DNA from: CAZKFN01 sp964552035
GTDB lineage: Bacteria; Bacteroidota; Bacteroidia; Flavobacteriales_E; Vicingaceae
Direction of reading: 5' to 3'
Assembly (NCBI GenBank): GCA_964552035.1
Contig: CAZKFN010000069.1
Span: forward strand, 1 to 13,206
Length of the DNA: 13,206 nt
Shown: one piece after another, positions 1 through 7,332 of the stretch
Layout of the letters: the number at the start of each line of letters is the position of its first letter
How positions within the stretch are numbered: position 1 is the first letter of the stretch
The notes under the pieces: generated by a model
Told to the model about the DNA's origin: nothing
The model's database searches: none
Seen by the model: only the letters and a program-made list of their open reading frames with translations
Translations under genes and position numbers: made by a program

Positions 1-15
1 TTTGTTGTTCTCATA

Positions 16-1131
16 TTATTTTCGATGTACGGGATTATTAACAAAATTACTATCGGTAACGGCCTCCAAAAAAGCAATTAAATCATCTTTTTCTGACTCG
101 CTAAGATCTCTAGGTTTAAACATTACGGCATCGATGTTAGGGGAGCTTTCTTGAACAGTACTCGTATAGAAATCAACTACTTCCCTTAGTGTTTCAAATC
201 TGCCATCATGCATATACGGAGATGTGAAAAGTAGATTTCTAAGTGAAGGAGTTCTAAACTTCCCAACATCATTTGGATTTCCTGTTACTTCTGCCAAACC
301 GGAGTCTGGGTTTAAATCTAGTCCGTTGTTTTTAAATTTATTGTCAGTAAGTAATGGATTCGATAAATCCCCATGACAATGAAAACAATCTCCTTTACCT
401 TCAGCCATAAACAATTGAAACCCTCGAATCTCTTGTTCATTTAAGATAGGACCTTCAGCATCTCTAAAAAGATTAAGTTTTACAAAATTGTCAAATCTGC
501 TTTCAGCACTAATTAAGGTTCGAATATATTGTGCGATGGCTTTTACCACAAGGGTAGAATCTATCTCTTCTGTTCCAAAGGTTTCGTAAAATAAAGGAGG
601 ATAAAGGGCATCCTCCTGTAATTTCTGTTCTACGTTTACCCATTTTTCATCCATTTCCAAATGGTCAGTTACTGGTCCAAAAGCTTGTTCTTCCAGACTT
701 TCAGCACTTCCTATCCAATTGAAAGCAGAACCTTGTAATTTTACCCATCCTAAGTTAAATAAAGGCATGGCATTTCTAATTCCCCTTTGACCATTAACCC
801 CCAAGCTAAAATCTACGCCCATATCGTTAAATGCTTCAGCAGGCTCGTGGCAAGAAGCACAAGAAAGCAGATTGTTTTTTGAAAGCCTTACCTCAAAAAA
901 CAACTTTTTACCAAGCGCAACTCCTTCTTCGGTTAATGGATTATCCTCTGGGATATAAGGTTGGCCTATTAAGAAATCAAAATGAGATGGCAATTGTAAA
1001 TGATAAGGAGTAGGATTATAAACTACATCCTTACCATTAGGTTTAGGAAAAATATCCTCCTTTTTGTCCTCTTTTCTACAAGCAGTTTGGACAAGGATAA
1101 AAGCTAAGATAATACCTAAAACCTTTCTCAT
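16..1131 (-). CDS. Di-haem cytochrome c peroxidase / MauG family lipoprotein, MbnH-like
   Basis: A 371-residue di-haem protein of the CCP/MauG family. Two c-type haem motifs are visible: C91-A-S-C94-H95 and C249-F-H-C252-H253. The family's conserved block after the second haem (T294-P-S-L-R-N, then P305-Y-M-H-D-G310) is present. A short hydrophobic signal ends at A17-C18, so it is probably a lipoprotein; the charged stretch R-K-E-D after the Cys resembles Bacteroidota surface-export signals. It lies 9 bp after the MbnP-family gene and closes the cluster. Members paired with MbnP (MbnH) use two haems and peroxide to turn a Trp of MbnP into kynurenine; that role is inferred here from the pairing. 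A general peroxidase remains the alternative. Family assignment is firm, partner specificity moderate. Confidence 0.93.
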   Translation of the reverse strand: MRKVLGIILAFILVQTACRKEDKKEDIFPKPNGKDVVYNPTPYHLQLPSHFDFLIGQPYIPEDNPLTEEGVALGKKLFFEVRLSKNNLLSCASCHEPAEAFNDMGVDFSLGVNGQRGIRNAMPLFNLGWVKLQGSAFNWIGSAESLEEQAFGPVTDHLEMDEKWVNVEQKLQEDALYPPLFYETFGTEEIDSTLVVKAIAQYIRTLISAESRFDNFVKLNLFRDAEGPILNEQEIRGFQLFMAEGKGDCFHCHGDLSNPLLTDNKFKNNGLDLNPDSGLAEVTGNPNDVGKFRTPSLRNLLFTSPYMHDGRFETLREVVDFYTSTVQESSPNIDAVMFKPRDLSESEKDDLIAFLEAVTDSNFVNNPVHRK

Positions 1132-1140
1132 TTTTTAAAT

Positions 1141-1995
1141 TTATTCCCTCTTAAAAGTAAATACAGTGGGACCGTTTATATTTAATTTTTTCTGGGCATC
1201 ATAACTTCCCATAATGCTCATGTTGTAAATGTTAAAATCCCACTCATAAGGATTTTCAAACCATTGATCAATGTTCATAACTAGAGTAAATGAAAAATCT
1301 TCATCTACTTTTATAGCAGAAGAAGGCAACCTTGCAATAAAGTGGTTATTTTCAAATAAAGGTGGGTTTTCATTTTCATTTTTAGCTTTCCCCATATGAA
1401 CTTCGAATCCTTTAGCTACTCCAGAGCTGTCGTATTGACCCTCCAGTTGCATAAAGTGATATCCACCTCCTAAATCTCCCATATCTCCATGTCCGTGGTC
1501 ATGTCCGCCACTCATACCTGGCCAGCCCCAATTGGCAAGATTTAAATCTTGATATAAACCAGTTTGATTGTCCTCTTCATTAAAACCAAAAGTAAATGAA
1601 ACCGACTCATACTCCCCCTCTGGAACTTTTACGGAAGGTTCATAGGTTGAACTTTCAGAAACAGTGTTATCAAATAAATGATACCCTTTAATGGTGAAAC
1701 TAGTACCATTATTCTTATGAAAAGTAACATTTGATATTAAAAAACGCAGCTTACTGATGTTGTAGTCTTGCCCTTTTTTGTTTTGATAGGGCATATTAGA
1801 GGTGTTGTACACTACATCATCACCATTGACTTTTTCTATAAAATTAATGGTAGCCTTATAGCTTTTTACATCTTTCTCTACAATTTTTGTTTCAATAATG
1901 GGGTCTTTATCTTCTTTCTCACAAGCAATAAATGTTAAACTTAATAAGCCAATGGACAGAAAATAAAATAATTTGTTTTTTACTTGGGTTTTCAT
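1141..1995 (-). CDS. MbnP-family copper-binding lipoprotein with His-rich loop
   Basis: A 284-residue lipoprotein: hydrophobic signal to A24-C25, followed by acidic/basic residues E-K-E-D-K-D. Family features I recognise are S81-K-L-R-F-L-I-S-N near residue 85, a Trp pair W156-G-W158, G177-G-Y-H-F-M-Q-L-E-G186, F197-E-V-H200, and a C-terminal S-I-M-G block near 260. Between the Trp pair and the GGYHF block lies a Gly/His/Met/Asp-rich loop (about 159-176, with H165, H167, H169, M161, M172) that could bind metal. MbnP proteins bind copper after a neighbouring di-haem enzyme oxidises a Trp to kynurenine; W156 or W158 are candidates here, by inference. The di-haem gene follows after 9 bp, and the TonB receptor gene precedes by 73 bp. 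The start is preceded by an A-rich tract with no Shine-Dalgarno. Confidence 0.9.
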   Translation of the reverse strand: MKTQVKNKLFYFLSIGLLSLTFIACEKEDKDPIIETKIVEKDVKSYKATINFIEKVNGDDVVYNTSNMPYQNKKGQDYNISKLRFLISNVTFHKNNGTSFTIKGYHLFDNTVSESSTYEPSVKVPEGEYESVSFTFGFNEEDNQTGLYQDLNLANWGWPGMSGGHDHGHGDMGDLGGGYHFMQLEGQYDSSGVAKGFEVHMGKAKNENENPPLFENNHFIARLPSSAIKVDEDFSFTLVMNIDQWFENPYEWDFNIYNMSIMGSYDAQKKLNINGPTVFTFKRE

Positions 1996-2018
1996 TTCTT
2001 TTTAGGTTAATATATAAT

Positions 2019-2026
2019 CAAATTTA
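2019..2026 (-). promoter_or_regulatory. Possible -7 box for the MbnP/di-haem gene pair
   Basis: On the minus strand this reads TAAATTTG, which fits the Bacteroidota -7 consensus TAnnTTTG, about 23 bp before the MbnP start. No TTG -33 box is seen at the right distance, and such strings arise easily in AT-rich DNA. If real, it gives MbnP and the di-haem protein their own transcript. Confidence 0.3.
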
Positions 2027-2045
2027 ATCATTTTTTAATTTACAC

Positions 2046-2056
2046 TAGCGCATTAC
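2046..2056. promoter_or_regulatory. TAGCGCATTAC element shared with 5696-5706
   Basis: Second copy of the element, in the 73-bp spacer between the TonB receptor gene and the MbnP gene, about 50 bp before the MbnP start. I saw no third TAGCGCAT while reading the window. Function unknown. Confidence 0.25.
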
Positions 2057-2068
2057 AGCTCGATAATG

Positions 2069-4390
2069 TTATAATTTATATTTTAAAGCAATGCCCATGT
2101 AGGAATTAATTCCTGGAGAGGGATTGAAGTAAGCCGGTTGATTACCTCCAAAACCAACAGCATTTAGTGAGGTAAAAGAGCTGTACTTAGCATCTAAAAT
2201 ATTGTTTAACCCTGCATAAACATTTAAATTAAAGTGTTTTAAAAACTCTTTTTGATAACCCAACTTTGTATTGAGTAAATTGTATGAAGGGTTATAAGTT
2301 GTGTTGGCATCATTTAAAGGCATCTTGTCATTATAGTAAAAATTAGCATTAAAATAAAAGCCTATTTTAGTTTCTAAATCTACTCCAATACTAACAACCC
2401 AAGGTGGAATTCCCGTTAATTCATTCCCGTCAAATTGTGATACCATTTCTTGCGTACTATCAAGTATTTTGTAGTCTAGAAAACTAAAATCAGAATACGT
2501 TATAGAAGCATAAGGGCGAAGTAAGCTAAGATGCTTACCATTTAATTCATCTATAATTCTATAAGCTAGAGCAAGTTCAATCCCATTGTGTTCAGTTCGT
2601 CCAGAATTATTATAGATAGTTATATTTTGTTGAACGGTTTGAGCAATTAATTCTCCCTCCATATCCATTTTGAAAAATGCTAAATCATAAGCAAATCTCG
2701 AATCTAACAGATTACCTTTAAAGTTTAATTCGTAGTTGATGGCTTTTTCAGCTCGTATACTTTGATTTATAGAACCATTTTCATCCGTTATTTCAGAAGT
2801 TGTAGGTGGTGCAAAACCTGTACTAACCGTACCATGTACAGACAAAGGCATTCCAAAATTATAACTCAATGCTACCCTAGGGGAAATCTGAGCGTTAAAC
2901 CTTTTGATGCCGTTTTTTTCTGGAGATAAATAATCCTTTACATCATAGGAAAGTTCATTTACACTTAAACCAGCAGTAAGCACAGCTTTAGAGGTTAATT
3001 CTGTTTCAGATTGATAGAATAAAGTATAGTAAGTATTGATATAATCAATGTTGCTTCTAATATTGCCTTCCTTACCTTTAACATTTTCATATTGAGCCCC
3101 TTTAGTGTTTCCTTGATTAAATTCTGCACCTAGGGTAAATTTAGTATTTAACTTCTCAAACTTAGGGTCATAAGTAAAACGTGTTCTTCCTCCATAGCTT
3201 TGATAGAAGTTTCGAATATAAGCATAGGCTAGGGGGTGATTTAAATCATAAAAATAAGTGAATATGCTGGTAGAATTCGTTAGTTTAGGATTGAATCTAT
3301 ATTGCTGACCTATGCCAATTCTCGTCCATTTTTGATATCTTCCTGCTTGTTTATCAAGATTTGAAGCACTGGCTTGATTAGGATTTTCTTCTACTTGCTT
3401 TTGATTTAATGCACCTGGTATTTGAGAGTTTTGTATGGAGCGACTTAACAATAAAGTTATGGTCTGCTTTTCTGAGGGATAAAATTGAAAATTCCCGGTC
3501 ATAAATTGTCTCTCATCCTTAGCATGCTCTCTATGTCCATCAAAAAACTGTTGACCATAAGAAACATAGGTGTTCACTTTTTCATCTCCATGCCTATAGC
3601 TTGTCGAATATCGCTGAAGTCCAAAAGAGCCTATTAAAGCTGCTCCTTCAATACTTCGCTCTTGGTAATTAGCATCTTGAAGTTTGAAGTTAATAACTCC
3701 TCCAGTAGTTCCACCTCCATAAATACTTGAAGCAGGGCCTTTAACTATTTCAGCACTTCCTAGATTTTCAATATCAATAGCTTCTATCCTTGTTGTACCG
3801 TCTGCTTCAGTAACTGGAATGTCATTGATATAAATTTTGATATTTCTAATTCCCCAAGGCGATCGAATACCATTCCCCCGAATAGAAATTCTAGATTCTG
3901 AAAGCGTACTTTGATCCATTCGAACTCCAGAAACACTATTTAAAGCATTTTGAATAGAAGAACCTCCAGATTGCCTGAGTTGCTTCCCACTGATAGTCGC
4001 AATGGCACCAGGCGTTTCTCTGCTTCTTTTATTTCCAGCATAAGAAGTTATTCTAACTTCATTGAGTAATGTAACATCTGTTTTTAATTTTATATTTAAC
4101 TGAGAATATCCCTCATTGTATTCTACAAATTGAGTTTGATATCCAATCATAGAAACTCTTAATTTCCCCTGCTTATCTTTTGTTTGAATTTCAAAAAAAC
4201 CATCGATATTCGTTGAAGTAGCTATGGTGGTATCCTCCGTAATAAGTGTGGCGCCAATTAAAGGCTCTTGTAATTCTAAATCATAGACATAACCTCTTAC
4301 AGTTGTGCCTTGAGCTTGTGTTTTAGTATGAAAAAATAGAACAACAACAGAAACTACAATTAATTTAACAATACTTTTCATTGATTTCAT
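2069..4390 (-). CDS. TonB-dependent outer-membrane receptor, probable copper/chelate uptake
   Basis: A 773-residue outer-membrane receptor. In order: a signal peptide (about 1-27, cleavage near T-Q-A-Q), a carboxypeptidase-regulatory-like beta domain (about 31-112, with V31-R-G-Y-V-Y-D and the D-G-F-F-E-I strand), a plug domain (about 122-240, including E214-I-V-K-G-P-A-S-S-I-Y-G-G-G) and a 22-strand-type barrel to the C-terminus. It ends in alternating residues (I-A-L-K-Y-K-L) as expected for a last barrel strand. There is no SusD partner, so a glycan system is unlikely. The position 12 bp after the BNR lipoprotein and upstream of the MbnP/di-haem pair suggests a metal or metal-chelate substrate, which is an inference from context only. 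A second Met at residue 4 (start 4381) is an equally possible start. Confidence 0.95.
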   Translation of the reverse strand: MKSMKSIVKLIVVSVVVLFFHTKTQAQGTTVRGYVYDLELQEPLIGATLITEDTTIATSTNIDGFFEIQTKDKQGKLRVSMIGYQTQFVEYNEGYSQLNIKLKTDVTLLNEVRITSYAGNKRSRETPGAIATISGKQLRQSGGSSIQNALNSVSGVRMDQSTLSESRISIRGNGIRSPWGIRNIKIYINDIPVTEADGTTRIEAIDIENLGSAEIVKGPASSIYGGGTTGGVINFKLQDANYQERSIEGAALIGSFGLQRYSTSYRHGDEKVNTYVSYGQQFFDGHREHAKDERQFMTGNFQFYPSEKQTITLLLSRSIQNSQIPGALNQKQVEENPNQASASNLDKQAGRYQKWTRIGIGQQYRFNPKLTNSTSIFTYFYDLNHPLAYAYIRNFYQSYGGRTRFTYDPKFEKLNTKFTLGAEFNQGNTKGAQYENVKGKEGNIRSNIDYINTYYTLFYQSETELTSKAVLTAGLSVNELSYDVKDYLSPEKNGIKRFNAQISPRVALSYNFGMPLSVHGTVSTGFAPPTTSEITDENGSINQSIRAEKAINYELNFKGNLLDSRFAYDLAFFKMDMEGELIAQTVQQNITIYNNSGRTEHNGIELALAYRIIDELNGKHLSLLRPYASITYSDFSFLDYKILDSTQEMVSQFDGNELTGIPPWVVSIGVDLETKIGFYFNANFYYNDKMPLNDANTTYNPSYNLLNTKLGYQKEFLKHFNLNVYAGLNNILDAKYSSFTSLNAVGFGGNQPAYFNPSPGINSYMGIALKYKL

Positions 4391-4402
4391 ATTTTTATTT
4401 TT

Positions 4403-5680
4403 TTATCTAATAAGGTGTGTAGCCAAAGAAGCATTACTTAATACTTTCTCTTCAATGGCATTTATATTTTGAATGGTATAATAGGCTTGATAATCATCTA
4501 CCCAAGCAACAAGAACTTCCGTCTTATTTAAAGCTTTAATTATAGGAAAATTAGCTAGAGCTAGGGGGGGAGTAATCTCCTTTTGAGTCAGTTGATTATC
4601 TTTATACTTGGCAATAATAATTTTGCTATACATGGAATTATCTTCTTGATAACTCTCATTATAGGCGATAATAGCCGTTTCATCGGCTAAAACATCAAGG
4701 TGATTAAAATGCCCTCTTTTGCTAATTTGCTTTTTGAAGATCATTTTACCTTTCTTATCCAACTGAGCAAGAAATACTCCTTGATTATCTTCTGCATCTG
4801 TAAACCAGCTGACAAAAGTGCTTTCATCAACCGTTTGAATGGAAGGTCCAGCATGAGGACAACCTTCTACCACCCAATTATCATTGCTAAAGGGAATACT
4901 TTCTTGAAAAGTTAAACCGTTATCAAAAGACTGAGCAATAGAAATATCGCGAACAGAACCTTCCAATAAGTCTCGATAAGCTATACTTATAGAACCTTTA
5001 TCAGAACTGTGAATCGAAGTTCTACAACATTGGCAAGCTTCTTCATCAATCGTAAGTATTTCACCAAAATCTTCACCTTGGGTTCTTACAAATTTCACCG
5101 GCCTTCCTTCAGTTTTGGCAGAGCCCAGCCAACAGACACCTATTTCACCGTCAGCTAATCTACTTAGGTTTGCAAAAGAACTGGATTTTCCTCTTTTATA
5201 ATCCTCTTTCGCAATAGAGTTGGCCGAAGTCCATGTTTCTCCATTATCAAAAGATTGAATATATTTTACATCGGTTAATCCCCATTTGCTATTTTCTACT
5301 TCCTCCTTAGTTTCATAAATCACGAAAATACTACCGTCACCTTTAAATGCTACTTTGGGCATACCCTCTTCATGTATAGCTGTATTTTGACTGATAGGAA
5401 TTGAAATAGGAGTAGTAAATTCGTTTTCTTTTTTATCAAACCTAGATAAATAAAACGATTTATAATCCATGCTATCCCTTTCTATCCAACTAATTGCCGG
5501 CATTCCTTTCTCATCGTTGCACATAAAAACACAAAAAGCGTTTTTATTAGATGAGGATAGTGGAGTGATTTTTTGAAGTTGACTTTCGTGAACTTCATGA
5601 GGTCTTTTATTGGGATTTTGACAAGACCCTATAACTGCTGTTGCTATTACCACAAAAGCAATCCACATATTTTTTTTCAT
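4403..5680 (-). CDS. Sialidase-fold (BNR/Asp-box) lipoprotein with conserved-looking Cys clusters
   Basis: A 425-residue lipoprotein (lipobox V16-I-G-S-C20) predicted to be a beta-propeller of the sialidase superfamily. Two Asp-boxes are visible: S143-F-D-N-G-E-T-W150 and S251-F-D-N-G-L-T-F258. It is rich in Cys for a periplasmic propeller: C50, C54, C183, the cluster C216-Q-C218-C219-R-T, and G273-C274-P-H276-A-G-P. I see no assembled sialidase catalytic Arg triad and would not call it a glycosidase. As the first gene of the tight run ending in MbnP and the di-haem protein, it may be a metal-binding, redox or docking subunit; that is inference. The start follows a long A run in codons 2-4, and no Shine-Dalgarno is seen. 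The coding strand carries a C7 tract (4564-4570). Confidence 0.85.
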   Translation of the reverse strand: MKKNMWIAFVVIATAVIGSCQNPNKRPHEVHESQLQKITPLSSSNKNAFCVFMCNDEKGMPAISWIERDSMDYKSFYLSRFDKKENEFTTPISIPISQNTAIHEEGMPKVAFKGDGSIFVIYETKEEVENSKWGLTDVKYIQSFDNGETWTSANSIAKEDYKRGKSSSFANLSRLADGEIGVCWLGSAKTEGRPVKFVRTQGEDFGEILTIDEEACQCCRTSIHSSDKGSISIAYRDLLEGSVRDISIAQSFDNGLTFQESIPFSNDNWVVEGCPHAGPSIQTVDESTFVSWFTDAEDNQGVFLAQLDKKGKMIFKKQISKRGHFNHLDVLADETAIIAYNESYQEDNSMYSKIIIAKYKDNQLTQKEITPPLALANFPIIKALNKTEVLVAWVDDYQAYYTIQNINAIEEKVLSNASLATHLIR

Positions 5681-5695
5681 ACTATTTATTTTTAA

Positions 5696-5706
5696 TAGCG
5701 CATAAC
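5696..5706. promoter_or_regulatory. TAGCGCATAAC element shared with 2046-2056
   Basis: TAGCGCAT occurs here and again upstream of the MbnP gene. The two 11-mers differ at one base (TAGCGCATAAC and TAGCGCATTAC). It is GC-containing in otherwise AT-rich spacers and has a palindromic GCGC core. It lies 16 bp before the BNR lipoprotein start. A regulatory role is a guess. Confidence 0.25.
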
Positions 5707-5750
5707 CTTTTAGAGTTAGGCGGTATTTGAATATTTAATTTTTTTAAGAT

Positions 5751-5782
5751 GAGAACTTTCAGAAAACTCCTGAAATACTCTC
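5751..5782. promoter_or_regulatory. Imperfect inverted repeat, candidate operator
   Basis: The perfect arms TTTCAG (5757-5762) and CTGAAA (5770-5775) flank a 7-nt loop. Outer arms GAGA (5751-5754) and TCTC (5779-5782) pair beyond a small internal loop. No T run follows on either strand, so it is not a typical terminator. It lies about 70-100 bp upstream of the BNR lipoprotein start, where an operator or a leader hairpin would fit. Confidence 0.35.
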
Positions 5783-5957
5783 TCAAAACAAAGATTTGTG
5801 TATGGGCATAAGCAGCCTAAGAGTAACTTGCTAAAGAATTAATACCTTCAATTTATTTAACGTATCCTAAGAGCATAATCTCTAATAGAAGATATCTTAT
5901 TTAACTATAAACTGAATTGTTAAAATAGCAATTTTGCAAGCTTGAAAATAGGGAAAC

Positions 5958-6353
5958 TTATGCTACAGAATTTTTCCGGGGCGGCTGTAAAAGGGAAGTA
6001 GAAGAAAGATAAGTGTATAAGTTGCTGTAACTGTCTTTTAATCTTTCCTCAAAAAAAGGAATGTTTAAACTGGTGTTCAATTCACTCTCAACAAATAGTT
6101 GAAGTTGAATTTGAGAAGTCCTTTCTTCATTGTGATTATCCTTTCCAGGAAGGTCTGCTTTTTCTAAGCTTTTATGAAGATAACATTGACCCTCACAATT
6201 AAAGGCTGTTTCCTCTTTATTGATACAAAAGAGTTCTGTAATTTCGACTTTGTGAAGTTCATAGGAAATGCGTAGCCATGATTTATAAGAAAATGTATAA
6301 ACCATTACGGCTACTAAAGCTAAGGCAAAAAATGATAGAATACCTCTTTCCAT
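5958..6353 (-). CDS. Small membrane-anchored protein with C-x9-C-x3-C-Y-L motif
   Basis: A 131-residue protein with one N-terminal hydrophobic segment (about 5-24), then a short soluble domain. The signature is E40-L-F-C43-I-N-K, then N52-C53-E-G-Q-C57-Y-L-H60-K, i.e. three Cys and a His close together. The rest is polar and ends in a Pro-Pro-Arg tail. From memory this matches a family of small Bacteroidota proteins with a C-N-G-K-C-Y-L-like motif; no function is established to my knowledge. The Cys-x3-Cys pair and the position next to the MbnP/di-haem cluster, on the same strand, suggest metal or redox work at the inner membrane (inference). The next gene downstream starts 277 bp further on, and the divergent miaA is 74 bp away. 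Confidence 0.82.
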   Translation of the reverse strand: MERGILSFFALALVAVMVYTFSYKSWLRISYELHKVEITELFCINKEETAFNCEGQCYLHKSLEKADLPGKDNHNEERTSQIQLQLFVESELNTSLNIPFFEERLKDSYSNLYTYLSSTSLLQPPRKNSVA

Positions 6354-6360
6354 TATGGCA

Positions 6361-6368
6361 CAAATTTA
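6361..6368 (-). promoter_or_regulatory. Possible -7 box for the small Cys-motif gene
   Basis: The minus strand reads TAAATTTG only 7 bp before the ATG at 6353, which would give a leaderless or nearly leaderless mRNA. The 10-mer CAAATTTAAT is identical to that at 2019-2028 before MbnP. No -33 TTG is visible, so the call is weak. Confidence 0.3.
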
Positions 6369-6427
6369 ATATTCTAAAATCTAAAAAGAAGCTTTTGAAT
6401 GATATTATTTATAATCGTTCTAAATAA

Positions 6428-7330
6428 ATGAAACCATTAATTGTGATTCTAGGCCCTACTGCTGTGGGAAAGACCAATTTAGCAGCGCACTTTGCTTATG
6501 AAAATAACGGTGAAGTAATCAGTGCAGATAGTAGACAAGTTTATAAAGGGATGAATATAGGAACAGGAAAAGACCTTTCGGATTATATTTTTGTCGATAA
6601 AAAAATTCCTTACCACCTTATTGATATTTTAAATGCTGGAGAACGATATGACTTATTTCACTTTCAACAGGATTTTTATAAAGCTTATCAAGATATACAA
6701 CAAAGAGGAAAGCTTCCCATACTTTGTGGAGGTACTCCATTGTATGTTGAAACTGCATTGGCAAAAAAGCAATTACAATTTGTCCCTCAAAATAAAAAGT
6801 TAAGAGAAAGTACAGCTAAGCTTACTCAAAATGAATTGAATGCACTTTTAAGAAAATTAAAACCTAAACTGCATAATACCACAGATTTAATAGAAAGAGA
6901 GAGAACAATTCGTGCTCTTGAAATTGCACAATACGAACAAAAGCATCCCAAAGCTAACTCCATAGTAAAAGCGAATATCATTTTTGGAATTTACATGGAA
7001 AGGCAAGCACTTCGTCAAAGAATAAAAGAGCGCATGATCCAAAGGTTTAAAGATGGGATGATTGAAGAAGTAGAGGATTTAATGAAAGAGGGGTTAACTT
7101 ATGATGAATTGCAATATTACGGCTTAGAATATCGATTTATAGCTCAACATATAAAGGGAGAATTGAATAAGAAAGAAATTATGGAAAAGCTTTTACAAGC
7201 TATAAGAAGGTTTGCAAAAAAACAAATGACATGGTACAGGCGAATGGAAAGAAAAGGTTTTAAGATTCATTGGATACCGGCAGAAATTCCTATTGAAGAA
7301 AAGGTTATTTTTATGAAATCGAAACTATAA
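6428..7330 (+). CDS. miaA: tRNA dimethylallyltransferase (MiaA), short form
   Basis: Transfers a dimethylallyl group to N6 of adenosine 37 in tRNAs that read U-starting codons, in the cytoplasm. At 300 residues it is near the usual length. Visible motifs are the P-loop G9-P-T-A-V-G-K-T16, D34-S-R-Q-V-Y39, G45-T-G-K48, the Y-H-L-I-D block near 62-66, G101-G-T-P-L-Y106, R158-T-I-R-A-L-E and the C-terminal K-K-Q-M-T-W-Y-R-R. Compared with the common form it has Pro in the GGTxLY loop and a G-L-E-Y-R block where G-Y-K-E is common; I associate this with a Bacteroidota variant. The helicase-nuclease gene starts 2 bp after its stop, so the two are probably co-transcribed and translationally coupled. 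No clear promoter box is seen in the 74 bp upstream. Confidence 0.93.
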   Translation: MKPLIVILGPTAVGKTNLAAHFAYENNGEVISADSRQVYKGMNIGTGKDLSDYIFVDKKIPYHLIDILNAGERYDLFHFQQDFYKAYQDIQQRGKLPILCGGTPLYVETALAKKQLQFVPQNKKLRESTAKLTQNELNALLRKLKPKLHNTTDLIERERTIRALEIAQYEQKHPKANSIVKANIIFGIYMERQALRQRIKERMIQRFKDGMIEEVEDLMKEGLTYDELQYYGLEYRFIAQHIKGELNKKEIMEKLLQAIRRFAKKQMTWYRRMERKGFKIHWIPAEIPIEEKVIFMKSKL

Positions 7331-7332
7331 TT

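Larger units (their letters stand above)
5681..5957. other. Intergenic region with candidate operator, upstream of the BNR-TonB-MbnP-dihaem genes
   Basis: 277 bp without a credible gene. It should hold the promoter of the leftward cluster, but no clear TAnnTTTG -7 box is found on that strand. It does hold an imperfect dyad (5751-5782) and a TAGCGCATAAC element (5696-5706), listed separately. No hairpin followed by a T run is visible, so termination after the small Cys-motif gene is not obvious. That gene could therefore also be co-transcribed with the cluster. Confidence 0.6.

Noticed and set aside
4403..5680. Annotating the BNR lipoprotein as a true exo-alpha-sialidase
   Set aside because: Only Asp-boxes and the fold support it; no catalytic Arg triad could be assembled and the neighbours are metal genes, not glycan genes.
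5816..5873. Direct repeat CCTAAGAG, two copies 50 bp apart
   Set aside because: One 8-mer repeat in about 280 bp of AT-rich DNA is expected by chance; flanks do not match.
5931..5949. CAAGCTTG-centred palindrome as terminator of the small Cys-motif gene
   Set aside because: The arms leave no loop and no T run follows, so it does not form a terminator hairpin.
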